DNA of 64,000 nt from Saururus chinensis (lineage: Eukaryota > Streptophyta > Magnoliopsida > Piperales > Saururaceae): positions 28,034,592-28,098,591 of the forward strand of contig CP141143.1 in assembly GCA_035235625.1 (NCBI GenBank), written 5' to 3'. Of this stretch, positions 46,452-58,739 are shown piece by piece (positions within the stretch are counted from its first letter, which is position 1; each line of letters begins with the position of its first letter). The translations under genes were made by a program, and so were the position numbers. Under the pieces are notes generated by a model. It was not told where the DNA came from. It was given only the letters and a program-made list of their open reading frames with translations, and did not search any database.

Positions 46452-47110
46452 TCTATGAGCAAAATCTGTCCTTCACAGCTTTTTACAGAATTTACAGACA
46501 GTTTCAGTAAAATCTGATAAAGTCCAAGTGCAGTGCCCAAAGACGAAACAGGAGTGGAAATTCAGCTCCAGATTCAAGCTTGTAGATTCGGAAGCAGAGC
46601 CAACTCTAACCCTTTAACAGACAACGACAGATCACAAAAAAACACGCTTTATTACAATAACGACTCAAATCGGTGCTTCTGATCAAAACCCAATTCCAGA
46701 TTCGTCCTTTAGAACCTGGAAAAGGGCAAATTTCTACCCAAAATGATAGAATCGGCTCCAAACCTCGACAACCCAATACCAGAAATAGCGAAGGCAGGTG
46801 ACCCAAATCTACACAAATCGTGTCGTACCCGAAACAGCAAAGATCGAAAAATGAAAAAAATCTAAGAAACAATAGGAACCAAGAACAGAAATCAGCAAAC
46901 AAGCCCACAAATCTGCGGAGGACGAGCAAGATTGTAGACTGTCGAGAAGGTCGCTCAAGCGGATTTTTTTTTTCTGTTGCCTTCTCAAGTGTCTACAATC
47001 GACTTCGCGTCTCCAACTACTTATCAGCACCTCAATCAACACATAAAGCCTTTCGTGTAAAAGACGATTCCGGCCAGGGCCAATCTTTGATTTGACCCGA
47101 ATTGCCCCCG
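46452..47110 (-). promoter_or_regulatory. 5' leader and promoter region of the AVT6 gene
   Basis: The minus strand upstream of the ATG is T-rich with several short frames (46606-46929, 46809-47042) and no conserved domain, as expected of a long plant 5' untranslated region, possibly with an intron. A pair of similar phrases, GTCTACAATC (about 46935) and GTCTACAATCGAC (about 46990), lies in it. No TATA box can be fixed. Confidence 0.4.
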
Positions 47111-48969
47111 CCCGACTGAACAGAACACCAAAGGCGAACCAAAAAGGTTGAAGATTTCCAGTTCTTCTTCCTCAATTTCCCCTTTGAAAAATATGGCAAA
47201 TGATTGAACGATTAATGTCGATTTTTACAGCGGTGCGACACAGTTTAAAAATTCGAGATTTGTGGTGGATGATTCTCGTTTCAGATTTTTTTCAACCGAA
47301 AGCAGAGGACTGGCTGTTCTGTTCATCGCCAGGAAGTTTTGGCGGCTTTTCTGAGCCGGCCCACGACAAGCGTGACAGATTTGCCCCTGTTGTAAGATCT
47401 TAATTACTGAAACGCTACACCGTCAGGATGACGGACCGAGATGAGCCGGGACCGTGGGGTTGGCAAACTCCGAACCGACCCACGGGTAGTGACCTAACTC
47501 GCTGCCTCGAACCGGCTCCGAGACCTAAAGTGGCCAAAATACATGGTGGAACTGTGGAAGTAGTGAGGAATTATTAGGTACCGATCATAAATATAGTGCT
47601 CATCACCTATTAATGATGAACACACACAAGTTATGTTTATTATAGGTTAATAAATTGCTTCATTTGTTCATTAGAGATTGATGATAAGCATATTTCTTTA
47701 CGCTTTACGTACCTAATAATATCTCAAAAGTGACGACTTAAATTGTTAACCAAATTTTGTTAGTAAAATAGTAATAAAAAAAATATATAAATTGTTGGGC
47801 CATATAGTGGTTTTGTATCAACTCAACGAAGATTTTAAGTTTTTTTTTCTTTTTTTTGTTACATAGAATGATGAGAGAAACAGAGGTTAAAAGAATGCGA
47901 GCACTCAACGTCCTTCGCAATCCACAACAATTTGACCAATATGAGATTAACCCCTAATACCTATTAAATTTAATTAAATGATTATACATTAATTTCTAAA
48001 TTGTTATTATCCCCTTTAATACAGCTCTTCCATCGGAATCATGAACCAAATGGTAGTGAAATGTTATCCTAAATCGGGCCGGAATCGTGGACCAAACCTT
48101 TATCGCTCATTCTTTGGTGCTTGGACCCTAAAACAAACCCCGACCCAGCTCAACAGGACATGTGGGTGCCGTCCCTTTAGCACCTGTTGGGCCCCACTAG
48201 GTCACGCGTTGATTGTCTTTTTCTTCATACGTGATAAACGTGCCAACCCAATTCCTGAAACTACGTTTACAGAATTTGTAAATTCAAACAAGAAAAACAG
48301 CAAACAACGTGCCGAGTATATGTTTTAAGTAAGGAGCCGTGAGATCATCGGCCAAATACGTACGTCCAGAGCTCTGTTGTCCCATCACGTGGGCCCCTTA
48401 GTTTGATTACTTTAATAGGTAAATAATTTTTTTATTATATTTAATTAATTTTTTTAAAAATTTATATAAACTAGGGTTCAACGTGTCGAGTTCAGCATCA
48501 TGGCGCAAGAGGGTAAAGACTAATTTACGTATGAGTTAGGTGGATTGTCATATCATTGATAGTTACGTAAACGTGAGCTCAAGTTTATATAAATGAGTCA
48601 TTCAATTTAATATTTAAATTTTAAGTAGCTTAAGAAATTGTGACCCTTTATTTATTCTCACGTGAGGTAAATTTTTTTTCCGTCCAATCAAGTCCTTTGG
48701 TGTAAATTTATTTTTAAGACCAATTGAATGCATGGTTATCAGCACCTTTTCAATATGGGTCCCAAAGAGTCGTCGCAGTGTATATATTTAAGTTGTGCAA
48801 TTATGATTGCACAACCAATTGCACAACCTAAAATACATGTCATCAGATCAAGTGCGCGTCGATCGTGCCTTGGCATATATTCCCTCTGTCCCAAAATAAG
48901 TGAAAAATTAAATAAGACATTAATTTTAAGAAAGAAGTTTTCACAATTTGCCCGAGTACATTTTAACTT
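47111..48969. other. Unassigned intergenic sequence
   Basis: 47120-47560 is of moderate G+C and may include the far promoter of the transporter. 47730-48040 and 48420-48700 are A+T-rich. 48880-48905 (ATTCCCTCTGTCCCAAAATAA) is a one-sided Stowaway-like end. The 48041-48328 frame has no recognisable domain. Confidence 0.35.
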
Positions 48970-49130
48970 GAGAATTTGCCCAAAATAGACTCCAGGTTTA
49001 TCAAAATTGCCAAAATTTGTGCCATAAAATTCAAACTAGACTTGTGTATATGTGAACTGCCACTAATTTAATAAAAAACTCAAAAACCTTTCTCTTTCTT
49101 CAACTTGAGGTTTATTGCCTAAGAAACCTT
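48970..49130 (+). repeat. Left terminal inverted repeat of MULE
   Basis: Matches the reverse complement of 53150-53306 over about 150 bp with small gaps; identity is perhaps 65-75% by eye. Confidence 0.65.
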
Positions 49131-50869
49131 GAAAGGTTTTGTAATCAAGTGCATTGCATTAAGTGTGTTTTTACTGTTAATGACTTTGATTAAAAAACTC
49201 ATCAAAATAATCTAATCACTTAGTATTTTCTTTTAATCTCATACAGCAATCCTATATAAAAGTACTTCGAGTGCAATTCAAATAATTATGAAACACATCC
49301 AAGAAAAATTATGGGACCTAGTCCATCCTTGAAATTTTACTGAAGAGAATAATGATACATATCACCTTATTGCAATCAATTCTCTTGATTTTTTCAAAGA
49401 GACCTTCAGTTAACACTTGAATCCAATTTTCCATAACTTGGGTCCTTCATGTTAGTATTTCTCTCAATCACTTCAATTTATTGCAGCAACTTCCATTTCT
49501 CACATTTTCACCAATGAATTCAAGAGTATAAGAAATAAACAAAAATAACTTTGGATGGAAGGTGTAAAATTAAGCTTTAACTGGATGTAGAACAAACTTT
49601 CAAGTCAAATAAATCTACTATACTCATGGGATTGAGTTTAATTTAGTTATAATGAAAAAAATAAAAAGTTGTTAACCACAAAGTGAATTTTGGGACAAGG
49701 AAAATAACCTCTATGGTTTCATACTTGAAACTATAGAGTTGAAACTATACGTAGAACATTAGTTTACAACATTTTGTTCAAAACCCAACTTTGATACTTT
49801 TTAACTTCCGGAATGGTATAAAGTCAATGAAAATGATCATAAATATAAAATTATGTACTCATTGATCTCTAGACCTTATGAAACTTATTAAAAGCTTCAT
49901 GTAGTTTGTAACTCAATTTGATACTACATCACTCCTCTATATTCAAAACTAATCCCAAACTAACGATACATCTCAAATCTTCAATTATGACATCCCATAT
50001 TTTTCAAGAGAAACATAATTTTTTATTTTTTTAACTTCTCTTTTTTCATCGTCAAGCCACCGACGTGTTAAAGTGCATGTAAGTAAAAATTTATTTTTAA
50101 CTATCAACTAGGCACCATCATGTCGGTGGTCTCCTTGATAAAACTGTGAGGCACAGTTTGTCTCAAAAATTATAAGAAGTTATGCCATTCAGAATTCCAA
50201 GAGGGAGTTACACCCAATTTATAGAGAGAGGTTCACAAAATTTCGGAGTTTGGGGGAAATCTCTATGGTGTCCAAGCGAGAGTGAAGTACTTTGGTGTGA
50301 GAGTGTAGAAGGGTTCGTGCCACGAAGAAGGATCAGTGTAGATTCGAGGTTAGATTGCAAACTTTGCTAGTGCTTGATGTTCAAATTTCATATTCTTCAT
50401 CCATTTGTTATTATTGGCTAGTTTTGAATGCATGCATGGTTGTTTACTAGAGCATTTTTATTATGTTCAATGTAACAATATGATTTCATTGCATGCTAAT
50501 TATATAGCTTTTTTTCATGTTTAAACTATAAGAATCTCAGTCTATATGTGGGATTTATCATGAAATTCAAAAGAAAATGTTCACAGAACTGATATGATCT
50601 CTATTTTTTTTCTTCCCGATCATCAACATAATTATTGACATGTTTGTGACTGCATCGGTGGTTGGAGGAAGATGAACAATCCTAGCATCGATACACTGTG
50701 ATGCATCGATGTTAATAGAGTCACCAATAGTGTGACTAATGCATTGGCGGTGGCATCGACAAGATGGACTTCGACAACCTACTCAGTTTACTCACTGAGT
50801 ATGCTGTCTGGTCTCGTACAATTCATGATGTAAATGAGACTTCCAATAATTTAAGAATATTGAAGTTGT
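49131..50869. other. Unassigned interior of the MULE
   Basis: A+T-rich with no transposase motifs. A short frame at 50182-50370 lies in a purine-rich stretch and has no domain. 50680-50770 contains repeated GCATCGRTG words. Confidence 0.35.
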
Positions 50870-52810
50870 GATATGTTCTCACTTGTGTTTTTGCTTAAGT
50901 GCAATGTCACATCCACATATCATTCTTATTGAATTTCTCTAAGATTTTTTCAATGTAATGAGATTGAGATAATACATATTCATCGGATGTTCTAGTGAAT
51001 TTTATCCCTAGTATGGCATCTACAACACCCATATCCTTAATGTCAAACTGTTTATTTAACATCTTCTTAGTAGCTTTAACGATATCATCATTGCTACTAA
51101 TAATTAACATATCATCCACATAAAGACATACAATGACATAGCCATCAGGTCTATCTTTCACATAAACACATTTGTCACATTCATTAATTTTGAATCTATT
51201 TGACATTATCATTTTGTCAATTTTTTCCTGTCATTGTTTAGGTGCTTGTTTAAGCCCTTAAAGAGATTTAACAAGTCTACACACTTTGTTTTCTTTACCC
51301 AGTACAATAAACCCTTCAGGTTGTTGCATATAAATTTCCTCATTCAAGTCATCATTCAAGAATGTAGTCTTCACATCCATTTGATGTATTTTAAGATTAT
51401 ACAAAGCAACAATAGCAATTAACATCCTAATGAAAGTTATCCTTGTGACTGGTGAATATGTATCAAAATAATTTTGACCTTCCTTTTACTTGTATCATTT
51501 GATAACAAGTCTAGCTTTATATTTGTCAATTGATCTGTCAGCCTTCATTTTCCTCTTGAATATCCACTTGTATCCTAGAGGTTTTCTCCCTGGTAGTAGG
51601 TCCACCAACTCCCAAGTATGATTTTGCATAATGGATTCAATTTCACTATTTACTGCCTCATTCCAATATTGTGCTTCAAGAGAGGACATGACATCCTTAA
51701 AGCTTTGAGGCTTATTTTCTTACAAAAAAGTTAGAAAGTTTGGACCAAAGGATTTTGATATTCGAGCATGTTTACTACATCTAGGTTCATCATCTTCTCC
51801 CTCTTGGATGTCACTATTGTCCTTTTTAATATCCAAAGATCTTTCAAGAGAACTTTCCTTTTGTGTAGAATTCCATGAATTTTTTTTTTCAAAAAAAGAA
51901 TTATTCCTAGATTCAATCACAGTATTGACATTTACATAAGGAATATCTGATGTATAAACAAGAAAGCGATATGCACTACTAATTTTGATTCCACACAAGT
52001 TTCTCATTTATGACTTGAGTCAATATTAAACTTAGGCATATATTCCATATTAATCAATCTTTGTAAAGCATCATAATTAATATGTCCTAATCTACCATGC
52101 CACACATCACATGACTCAATCATATACGAGGAAGAAACATTCGCATTCTTAATAACAGAATTAGGTACAATAGTGAGTACATTGAGCTTGAAAAGCCCCT
52201 CATTTAGGTACCCTTTGCCCACATACATCCCACCCTTGGTCAAGACAAATTTATCTAACTCACCAACTTGAATTCGTTTTTACTTAGTAGTGATCCGGAC
52301 ACTAAATTCTTTCAAATTTCTAGCACATACAACACATTGTTGAGTGTGAGTTCTTCGCCCTAAGTCATCTTGAGCACCACCTTTCGAAGTCCTTCAACCT
52401 TTGCAGTAGAAGAGTTGCCCATAAATAGCTATTCACCATTGTCCACGGGTTGATAAGTGGAGAACGTCTTCCTATTAGAACAAATATGACGAGTAGCCCC
52501 GGTGTCCACCCACCATTCTCTAGTGTTCGTGACCATGTTCACTTCCAAAATTACAGCGGAAAGGTTGATGTCATTCACATTGGTGGAGAGATTCTCCACG
52601 TTAGTCATGTGGGCTTGTGCATTCTTCTTCTTGGAATCATCTAGTTTCTTTCATTTGCGACAATCCTTAGACTTGTGGCCCATTTTGTCACACACATAGT
52701 GCTTGCCCTTGAATTTGGCTTTGTTGGAGTTATTGTTCAACTATCCAACATGATGCTTCATCTTCTTGTTGTTGAAGCTATTGCTTTTATGCCGACAACC
52801 TACTTTGAGA
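50870..52810 (-). pseudogene. Ty1/copia fragment lacking LTRs and integrase
   Basis: Reading on the minus strand: gag zinc knuckle region (about 52720-52660, C-V-C-D-K-M-G-H-K-S-K-D-C), protease WWVDTGATRHICSNRK (about 52520), pre-integrase WHGRLGHINYDALQRL (about 52110) and INMEYMPKF. Then, without an integrase core, come KISSAYRFLVYTSDIPYVNV (about 51980), the acidic linker, RT start YWNEAVNSEIESIMQNHTWE and KPLGYKWIFKRKMKADRSID (51660-51510), and RT end FKINECDKCVYVKDRPDGYV with YVDDMLI (51200-51100). It ends just after the RT. About 1 kb of integrase is missing at about 52010 compared with copia B. Same family as copia B. Confidence 0.8.
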
Positions 52811-53149
52811 GCTAACCCACTATTGGTCATGGACAATATGGCAATTTGAAGCTTAAAATTAAGTTAATATAAAACTCATTTTTCTTTGTAAGTAGTTGAT
52901 GGCGTTTATGGGTTTTCCCCCCTTAAAATTGGAGCTTATAAAGGGCAAAAAGGAGATTTTTAAATAGCTTCATGGCTAATGTGCTAGATTCCAAGATGGA
53001 AAAAGAGTAGGAATGGGAGGAGTTGGTGGAGTAGAATGAAGGTGAGACATTTGAGGAGGAAGGGAAACAGTGGAGGGGTGAAGAGGAGGTAAAACGAAGG
53101 TGGAGAAGGAGGAGGAGGAGAAGGTAGAGGCAGAGGGGAGCCAGAGTCA
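52811..53149 (-). other. Pyrimidine-rich leader-like stretch next to the MULE end
   Basis: On the minus strand 53150-52923 is C/T-rich with a hydrophobic, Ser-rich frame (MTLAPLCLYLLLLLLLHLRF...). It resembles a plant 5' leader or signal-peptide exon, or the leader transcribed from the MULE end. No domain is recognised; not called as a gene. Confidence 0.3.
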
Positions 53150-53306
53150 AAATCGAAGGGAAAAAGTCTCTTACAAAATAAACCTCGAGTTAGAGAAAAA
53201 GAGAGTGTATTTAAATATTTTTACCATGGTCTAATTTGAGTATTAGACAGAACCTGCACACGTGGTGAGCATTTTGATAGACCTACAGTCTATTTTAAGC
53301 AATTTC
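53150..53306 (-). repeat. Right terminal inverted repeat of MULE
   Basis: See 48970-49130. Read inward on the minus strand it begins GAAATTGCTTAAAATAGACT. Confidence 0.65.
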
Positions 53307-54015
53307 TATTATAACCTTTTCTTTCTATGATGTGGTATTTTAAAATTTTAACCCTTTTAACAATAGCAATTTTCAAGAGTCTACCTAAAGAAGACATGAG
53401 TTGGGATGGGACCAAGTCATTCATTCGTGGCCCTTATTCAATCACTGTTCCGTCCATATCCGTTTTAACTATTTAGGGTCCACTTTTGAGGGAAATAGCT
53501 TAATTTTTCCCAAAATAATAATATCACTTCAGCCACCAGCGCTTACCTAGTGTGGTTCCAATTGCAACAACTTAATTATTGATAACCATTCATCATCTTA
53601 TGCAAAGTAGTTGTCTTCTTATAAGTTTGATGCTTAAAGTATAGCTCGTTTGTCCTATACTAATTGACCTAATTGAAAACTAGAAATTAGTTGTCTAGTT
53701 CATTTTAGATTTCCAATACAAACAAGTAATGCACGACACATAGAGTAAAACACTTCCATAATAAGTATTAGAACATAGAGGATAACTTACTAATAAAAAA
53801 CATGGAAAATTTTATTTATTTGCATTGCACCCCTTGCTTGTCCTTGATAATGCTCACAATAGCTCCTTTTCATCGCAACTTTTTAGTTGGGTAGGAACGT
53901 GGAAAGTTTCTCGAGTAAAGTGCTAACTCAAATTGTTCTTTTAATTATAGTTATATTTTGAAGAAATAAAATATCTAAAAAGTAGAAAGGCAAGCAAAGG
54001 AATCATATGGAAATA
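53307..54015. other. Unassigned A+T-rich sequence
   Basis: No gene, repeat or promoter I can support between the MULE and copia B. Confidence 0.4.
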
Positions 54016-54020
54016 TAATA
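54016..54020. repeat. Left TSD (TAATA) of copia B
   Basis: TAATA, repeated exactly at 61285-61289. Confidence 0.85.
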
Positions 54021-54582
54021 TGTTAGAAAGTCGGTTACCCAATTTAATGTGAATGAGAATACACATGTGAATTAGTTGAAGGTTATGAATAGTCCCACAT
54101 CGCTTAGGACATTGTAATGGTGTTGACATATATGACATAAGTTTGGCCTTTGAAGTTAGGTTCTTGGGCCACCCCACTTTTGTGGGGGAGATGCATGTTG
54201 GGCCCATGCACCTAGGTGGGCTAACTTCTGTACGCACTGCCGCCATCCTACTAGGTCAGGTTAGATTGGGTCAACAATATAAGTATTTTTTATTTTTAGG
54301 ATAAATTCATTTAGTTTTTTCTTAACCCATTTAATGGGTAGATGTGTTTGTTTGAACGAGACGGGTTGTCTTTAATAGGATTTCTTAAACAGTGTGAAGG
54401 TACTTCTATAGACTAGAGTATGTGGTGGATAGTTTTATCCTTAGAGATAGACACCGAAGTGATTCCTAAGCACCAATAAGGAGGGTGAATTTTGTCTTAA
54501 GGATAGAGCATACATGCTTGATTCGATTGAATTTCTGTAAGTTTCCTTCATCACAACAATTACTAAGGTACGAAAATTAACA
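54021..54582 (+). repeat. 5' LTR of copia B (562 bp)
   Basis: TGTTAGAAAGTCGGTTACCC to TACGAAAATTAACA. Shares GTGAATTAGTTGAAGGTTAT, GCCACCCCAMTTTTGTGGGG and CATCACAACAATTACTAAGG with the 3' LTR. Confidence 0.88.
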
Positions 54583-54693
54583 ATCTTAAGAAAGAATTCT
54601 ATTTTTTTTCGTACTTTACTCTTTCAATTAATATTTTGAAACTTTGTTTTTAATATTTCGAAACTAAGATTATCTTCTATTCATTTGGACGAA

Positions 54694-55580
54694 AATGGCT
54701 GAAGAGGGTATTAATATGACTTTGGTCATAATTTTCACTACTGTGATTGCTCCTCCCGTTCAAGTGAAATGTGAGAAGCTAGAAAATTTAGTGGTGCATA
54801 TTTTAAGAGATGGAAATAGAAGATGCTATTTTATTTGACCACGTTGAATTTGGCTTGATTCCTGTAAGAAGATGTTTATATTCTCACTAAGGATAAAAAA
54901 GATGACAAACATGTTGTTGTGGCAGTTGATGCATGGAAACATGCGACTTTTTATGTCAAAATTATATTCTCAATGGGTAGGACAACACGCTATACAACGT
55001 GTATAGTTTGATGAAGAGTGCTAAAGCACTATGGGAACCTTTATATAAGAAGTACAAAACAAAAGATACCAGCACAAAGAATTTTGTTGTAAGCAAATTC
55101 TTGGACTTTGAGATGATGGATTCTAAGGTTGTGATTAATCAAGTCCAAGAGCTCTAAGTGATCCTACATGATATACATGTAGAATGTATGACTGAGTGAA
55201 TCCTTTTAGGTGGCTTCAATAATTAAAAAATTTCTACCTTCTTAGAAGGATTTTAAGAATTACTTGAAGCATAAGCGTAAGGAGATGAACATGGAGGACT
55301 TGATTGTAAAGTTGAAGATAGAACATGACAACCATACTTTTGAAAGAAATCCAGGGGTCATGGCATGGAAACCAAAGTTAATGTTGTGGAACAAGAGCAA
55401 AAAAATAACAACTTCAACAACGAGAAGAGGAAAAATCCTAGAAGACAATCAAACAACGACTCCAACAAAGTCAAGTTTAAGGGCAAGTGCTATGTGTGTG
55501 ACAAGTAAGTCCACAAGGCTAAAGATTGTTGTAAGCAGAAAAAATAAGAGGATTCTAAGAAGAAAAATGTAAAAGCTAAT
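54694..55580 (+). pseudogene. Copia B gag
   Basis: Starts MAEEGINMTL at 54694. Broken text typical of this copia family is seen: ALW(E)PLYKKYKTKD (about 55030), FLDFEMMDSKVVINQVQEL (about 55105), KNYLKHKRKEMNMEDLIVKL (about 55256), and the zinc knuckle CYVCDK-stop-VHKAKDCC at about 55489-55530. There a stop and a His-for-Gly change spoil the knuckle. At least five stops. Gag would form the particle. Confidence 0.75.
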
Positions 55581-56040
55581 GTGACTGAAGTGGAGAATCT
55601 CTCCAACAATGTCCATGACACTAGCCTTTGCACTGTGAATTCTGAAGTGAATATGGTCACTAATGCAAGAGAATGGTGGGTGGACACCGAGGCCACTTGT
55701 CATATGTGCTCAAATAGAAAAATATTTTCCACTTATCAACCGGTTGAAATGGTGAATAGCTTTTCATAGACAAGTCTTCTACCGAAGGTTGAAGGAACTG
55801 GAAAGGTGGTGCTCAAGATGACTTCAAACAAGGAACTCACTCTCAACAATGTGTTGTGTGTGCCAAAAATTTGAAAGAATTTAGTGTCATGATCATTGTT
55901 GAGCAAGAATGGGTTCAAATTTGTGTTTGAATCAGATAAGTTTGTATTGACTAAAAGTGAGATGTATGTGGAAAAAGAAAATCTTAAAGAGAGGCTTTTT
56001 AAGATGAATGTATTGACTATTGTACATGTTGCTAATATTA
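55581..56040 (+). pseudogene. Copia B protease
   Basis: WWVDTEATCHMCSNRKIFST at about 55676. The catalytic triplet DTG is DTE here (GGG to GAG-type change) and R before H is C. KVVLKMTSNKELTLNNVLCV follows at about 55805. Stops at 55768 and 55873. The minus frames at 55449-55703 are shadows. Confidence 0.75.
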
Positions 56041-57000
56041 AGAATGCTAATACTTCTTCTTCTTCTTAGATGATTTAGTCATGTGATGTGTGTCATGGTA
56101 CATTAGGACATGTTAATTACGATGTTATACAAAGATTGATTAATATGGAATATCAGCCTAAATTTGATAATGATTCTAATAATAAATGTGATACTTGTGT
56201 GGAATCAAATTGACAAGGAAATCATTGAAAAGCATTGAGAGAAGTATTGAACCTCTTGAGTTAATTTACAGCAATGTCAGTGACTTAAAACTTGTTCAAA
56301 CAAGATGAAGTAAAAAGTATTTTATTACATTCATTGATGATTACACTCAATATTGTTACGTGTATTTACTGAGAAGTAAGAATGAGGCTATAAACATGTT
56401 TACAATATACAAAATAGAGGTTGAGAATCAACTTGGCAAGAAAATAAAAGTTTTAAGGAGTGATAGAGGTGGGTAATATGAATGACCTTTTGGTGAATTT
56501 TGCTCATAAAATGGTATTATACACCAAACTACAACACCCTATTCACTTTAGCAAAATAGAGTTACTAAACAGAAAAATAGAACTTTAAAAGAGATGATGA
56601 ATGTCATGTTAATAGGTTCTGGATTACCCCAGAACATGTTGGGGGATTCTTTGCTTTAGGCAAATTATATTTTTAACAAAACACCTCATAAAAAAACCTT
56701 GAAGACACCGTATAAATTATAGAAAGGTCGAAAGGATTCTTACAAGTTTTAAAAGGCGTGGGGCTGTTTGGTGAAAGTGGTAGTCCTTAATCCTAAGAGG
56801 ATTAAGATTGGACCAAAGACCATTGATTGTGTATCCATTGGTTATGTCAATAATTATAGTGCATATCGATTTTTTGTTCATAAATTGGAGATTCGTGACG
56901 TAAATGTCAATAATGTGATTGAATCTAAGAATGCATCATTTTTTGAATTATACAAGAGGAAGGTTATCTTAAAAGAACTTTAGATGTTGCACAGGACAAT
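56041..57000 (+). pseudogene. Copia B integrase
   Basis: Pre-integrase CHGTLGHVNYDVIQRLINME (about 56093; the family has WHGRLGH, so the first residue is lost), then CDTCVESN. The core is spread over several frames (FIDDYTQYCYVYLLRSKNEA near 56331, LRSDRGG near 56456). The end is readable at 56768-56983: KIGPKTIDCVSIGYVNNYSA and IESKNASFFE. The same segment exists in the fragment at 52.0 kb, where the core has been deleted. Confidence 0.7.
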
Positions 57001-57402
57001 AGTGAAGATAAAGAGGGAGAAGATGATGAACTTAGACACAACAAACATGCTAGAACATCAAAATCTTTTGGTTTGGATTTTTAGACTTTTGTTAGAAAAT
57101 GAGTATCAAAGTTTTAAAGAAGTCATGTCCTATCCTAAAGTGCAATATTGGTGAGAGGTTGTAAATAGCAAAATTGAATACATTATGGAAAATTATACTT
57201 GGGAGTTGGTGGATCTTCCACTAGGAAGTAAACCTGTAGGATACAAATGGATATTCAAGAGGAAGATGAAGGCTGATGGATCAATTAAAAAATATAAAGC
57301 TGGACTTGTTATAAAATGATATAAGCAAAATGAAGGTCAAGATTACTTTGATATATATTCACCAGTCACAAGGATAACTTCCATTAGGATGTTAATCGCT
57401 AT
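57001..57402 (+). pseudogene. Copia B reverse transcriptase, first part
   Basis: KEVMSYPKVQYW-stop-EVVNSKIEYIMENYTWELVDLP, KPVGYKWIFKRKMKADGSIK (about 57240), DYFDIYSPVTRITSIRMLIA (about 57343). It is cut at 57402 by the nested LTR. Trp-to-stop changes occur. Confidence 0.75.
57398..57402. repeat. Left TSD (GCTAT) of nested solo LTR
   Basis: GCTAT, repeated at 58735-58739. Confidence 0.85.
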
Positions 57403-58734
57403 TGTAAGAACATATGAGTCGTATGCTTAGTTTATTAACTAATTTCTTTGTCAAAATTATGTCATGAAACCATATGCATGTTATAAATCTTAGAGTTTAA
57501 TTTAAGGTTGTTATGGTCAAGTCAGATTTGAAATTGACAGACGTGAAAAATAAGAGCATATATGTTCTTGTTGATCAAGGTGAAAGACTGAAGAATGTGA
57601 AGGGTTTTGAAATATATCTAGAGCACATTGACATTCATAAATCACTTGGAAAATGTTAATAAGTGATTATAAAGGTTTCTGAAGGTCTTTAGATAAAAAG
57701 GGAAAAAATATAAATTGTCAGGCAGAATGATTGATCGCTTCATAATACTATAAAACATAATGAGCAATCACTGAAACATAATTTTCGAAGACTGATGAAT
57801 CAATTAATTGCCCTGATAAATGATCGATCACCTAATGTTAAAGCCCTGTGCAAAACAAAGCTGAGAGTTATTGATCAATCACTCTTTCAATCGATTGATC
57901 GATTGAAGAATCATGCACATTGGAAACAATGATTGGTTGATCACTATTTCAAACGATCAATCATTTTAAGGACAATTCATCTAATTTAAGACATTTCGAT
58001 TTCTATTTCACTCCTTATTCAATTACAAGTCTTAAACCGAGTTATTGGACTATATAATGGTTTATGAAATCACGAGATTAGAGAGAGGGAATCATAGAAA
58101 AGAAAATTTACACTTTTAATAATTATTTTTCAAGGGAGAATTCACTTGAACTTTGTAATGAAGATTTATGGTGAATGGAAGAAGACAATCCACAACTAAA
58201 GAAGTTGATACACAGAGTATTTGAAGAGGAGTTACAATATGTCTTCAATGAAAAATTGAATATTTCCATAAGGCCAAAGTCAAGACAACAATAGGAGATT
58301 GTTGAAGACCAGAAGTAGATAGAGATAAAGTAAGGAGGAGAAAGTTTTAAGTGCATGGAAAAGACTTGAAGGGCAGCAATAATGATCTAAACAAGATGAG
58401 CATATGTTAGAGTCTAAACAAGGTTGGTGGTTTGCTTGTGTCCATGTAAAATTTGTGTTTTAGTGCATTAATTTTGTTTATTTGGAACTATTGTGGTTTT
58501 TTACCCTGAGTTTGCGTTATCCATGTAAATTGTTGTGTTTATGTATAGATTGATTAATGGTTAATTGATAATTTAAGAGTGAGATTAAGTGAATAATTCA
58601 GTCCTAATTATTTTTGCTTAATAAAAAATTTTGTGTAAAGAGGATAGAACTCTTAATTTTTACTTGTTGAAAGTACTAGTTTTAAGAGCAATCAAATAAT
58701 CCACTAGGTCGATTAGACAGATATTAAAATCTCA
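57403..58734 (+). mobile_element. Solo LTR (1332 bp) nested in copia B RT
   Basis: Begins TGTAAGAACATATGAG and ends AAAATCTCA with perfect GCTAT TSDs; with one TSD removed, the RT codons run on in register. TATA box TATATAATGG at 58051, preceded by many GATC/GATTGATCGAT words (57730-57970). No coding: the minus frame at 58123-58356 has no domain. Orientation is plus by the TATA box. It is related in its U3 words, though not plainly in sequence, to the copia A LTR. Confidence 0.85.
58051..58060 (+). promoter_or_regulatory. TATA box of nested solo LTR
   Basis: TATATAATGG, about 80 bp after the last GATCAATC word. Confidence 0.5.
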
Positions 58735-58739
58735 GCTAT
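58735..58739. repeat. Right TSD (GCTAT) of nested solo LTR
   Basis: Exact copy of 57398-57402. Confidence 0.85.

Larger units (their letters stand above)
48970..53306. mobile_element. Mutator-like element with long inverted ends (4337 bp)
   Basis: The first 160 bp (GAGAATTTGCCCAAAATAGA, CTCCAGGTTTATCAAAATTG, ATTCAAACTAGACTTGTG, CTTGAGGTTTATTGCCTAAG) recur in reverse at 53306-53150 (GAAATTGCTTAAAATAGACT, GTAGGTCTATCAAAATG, ACTCAAATTAGACC, CTCGAGGTTTATTTTGTAAG). Long terminal inverted repeats with an AAAATAGAC word are typical of plant MULEs. The flanks CATTTTAAC and TATTATAAC agree at 7 of 9, a possible worn 9-bp TSD. No transposase (MURA) is seen. The interior has a copia fragment (50870-52810) and otherwise unassigned DNA. 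Confidence 0.65.

Noticed and set aside
46606..47042. Minus-strand frames of 77-107 codons as a second gene upstream of AVT6
   Set aside because: Phe/Leu/Cys-rich from T-rich leader DNA, no domain, and they fall where the transporter's 5' leader is expected.
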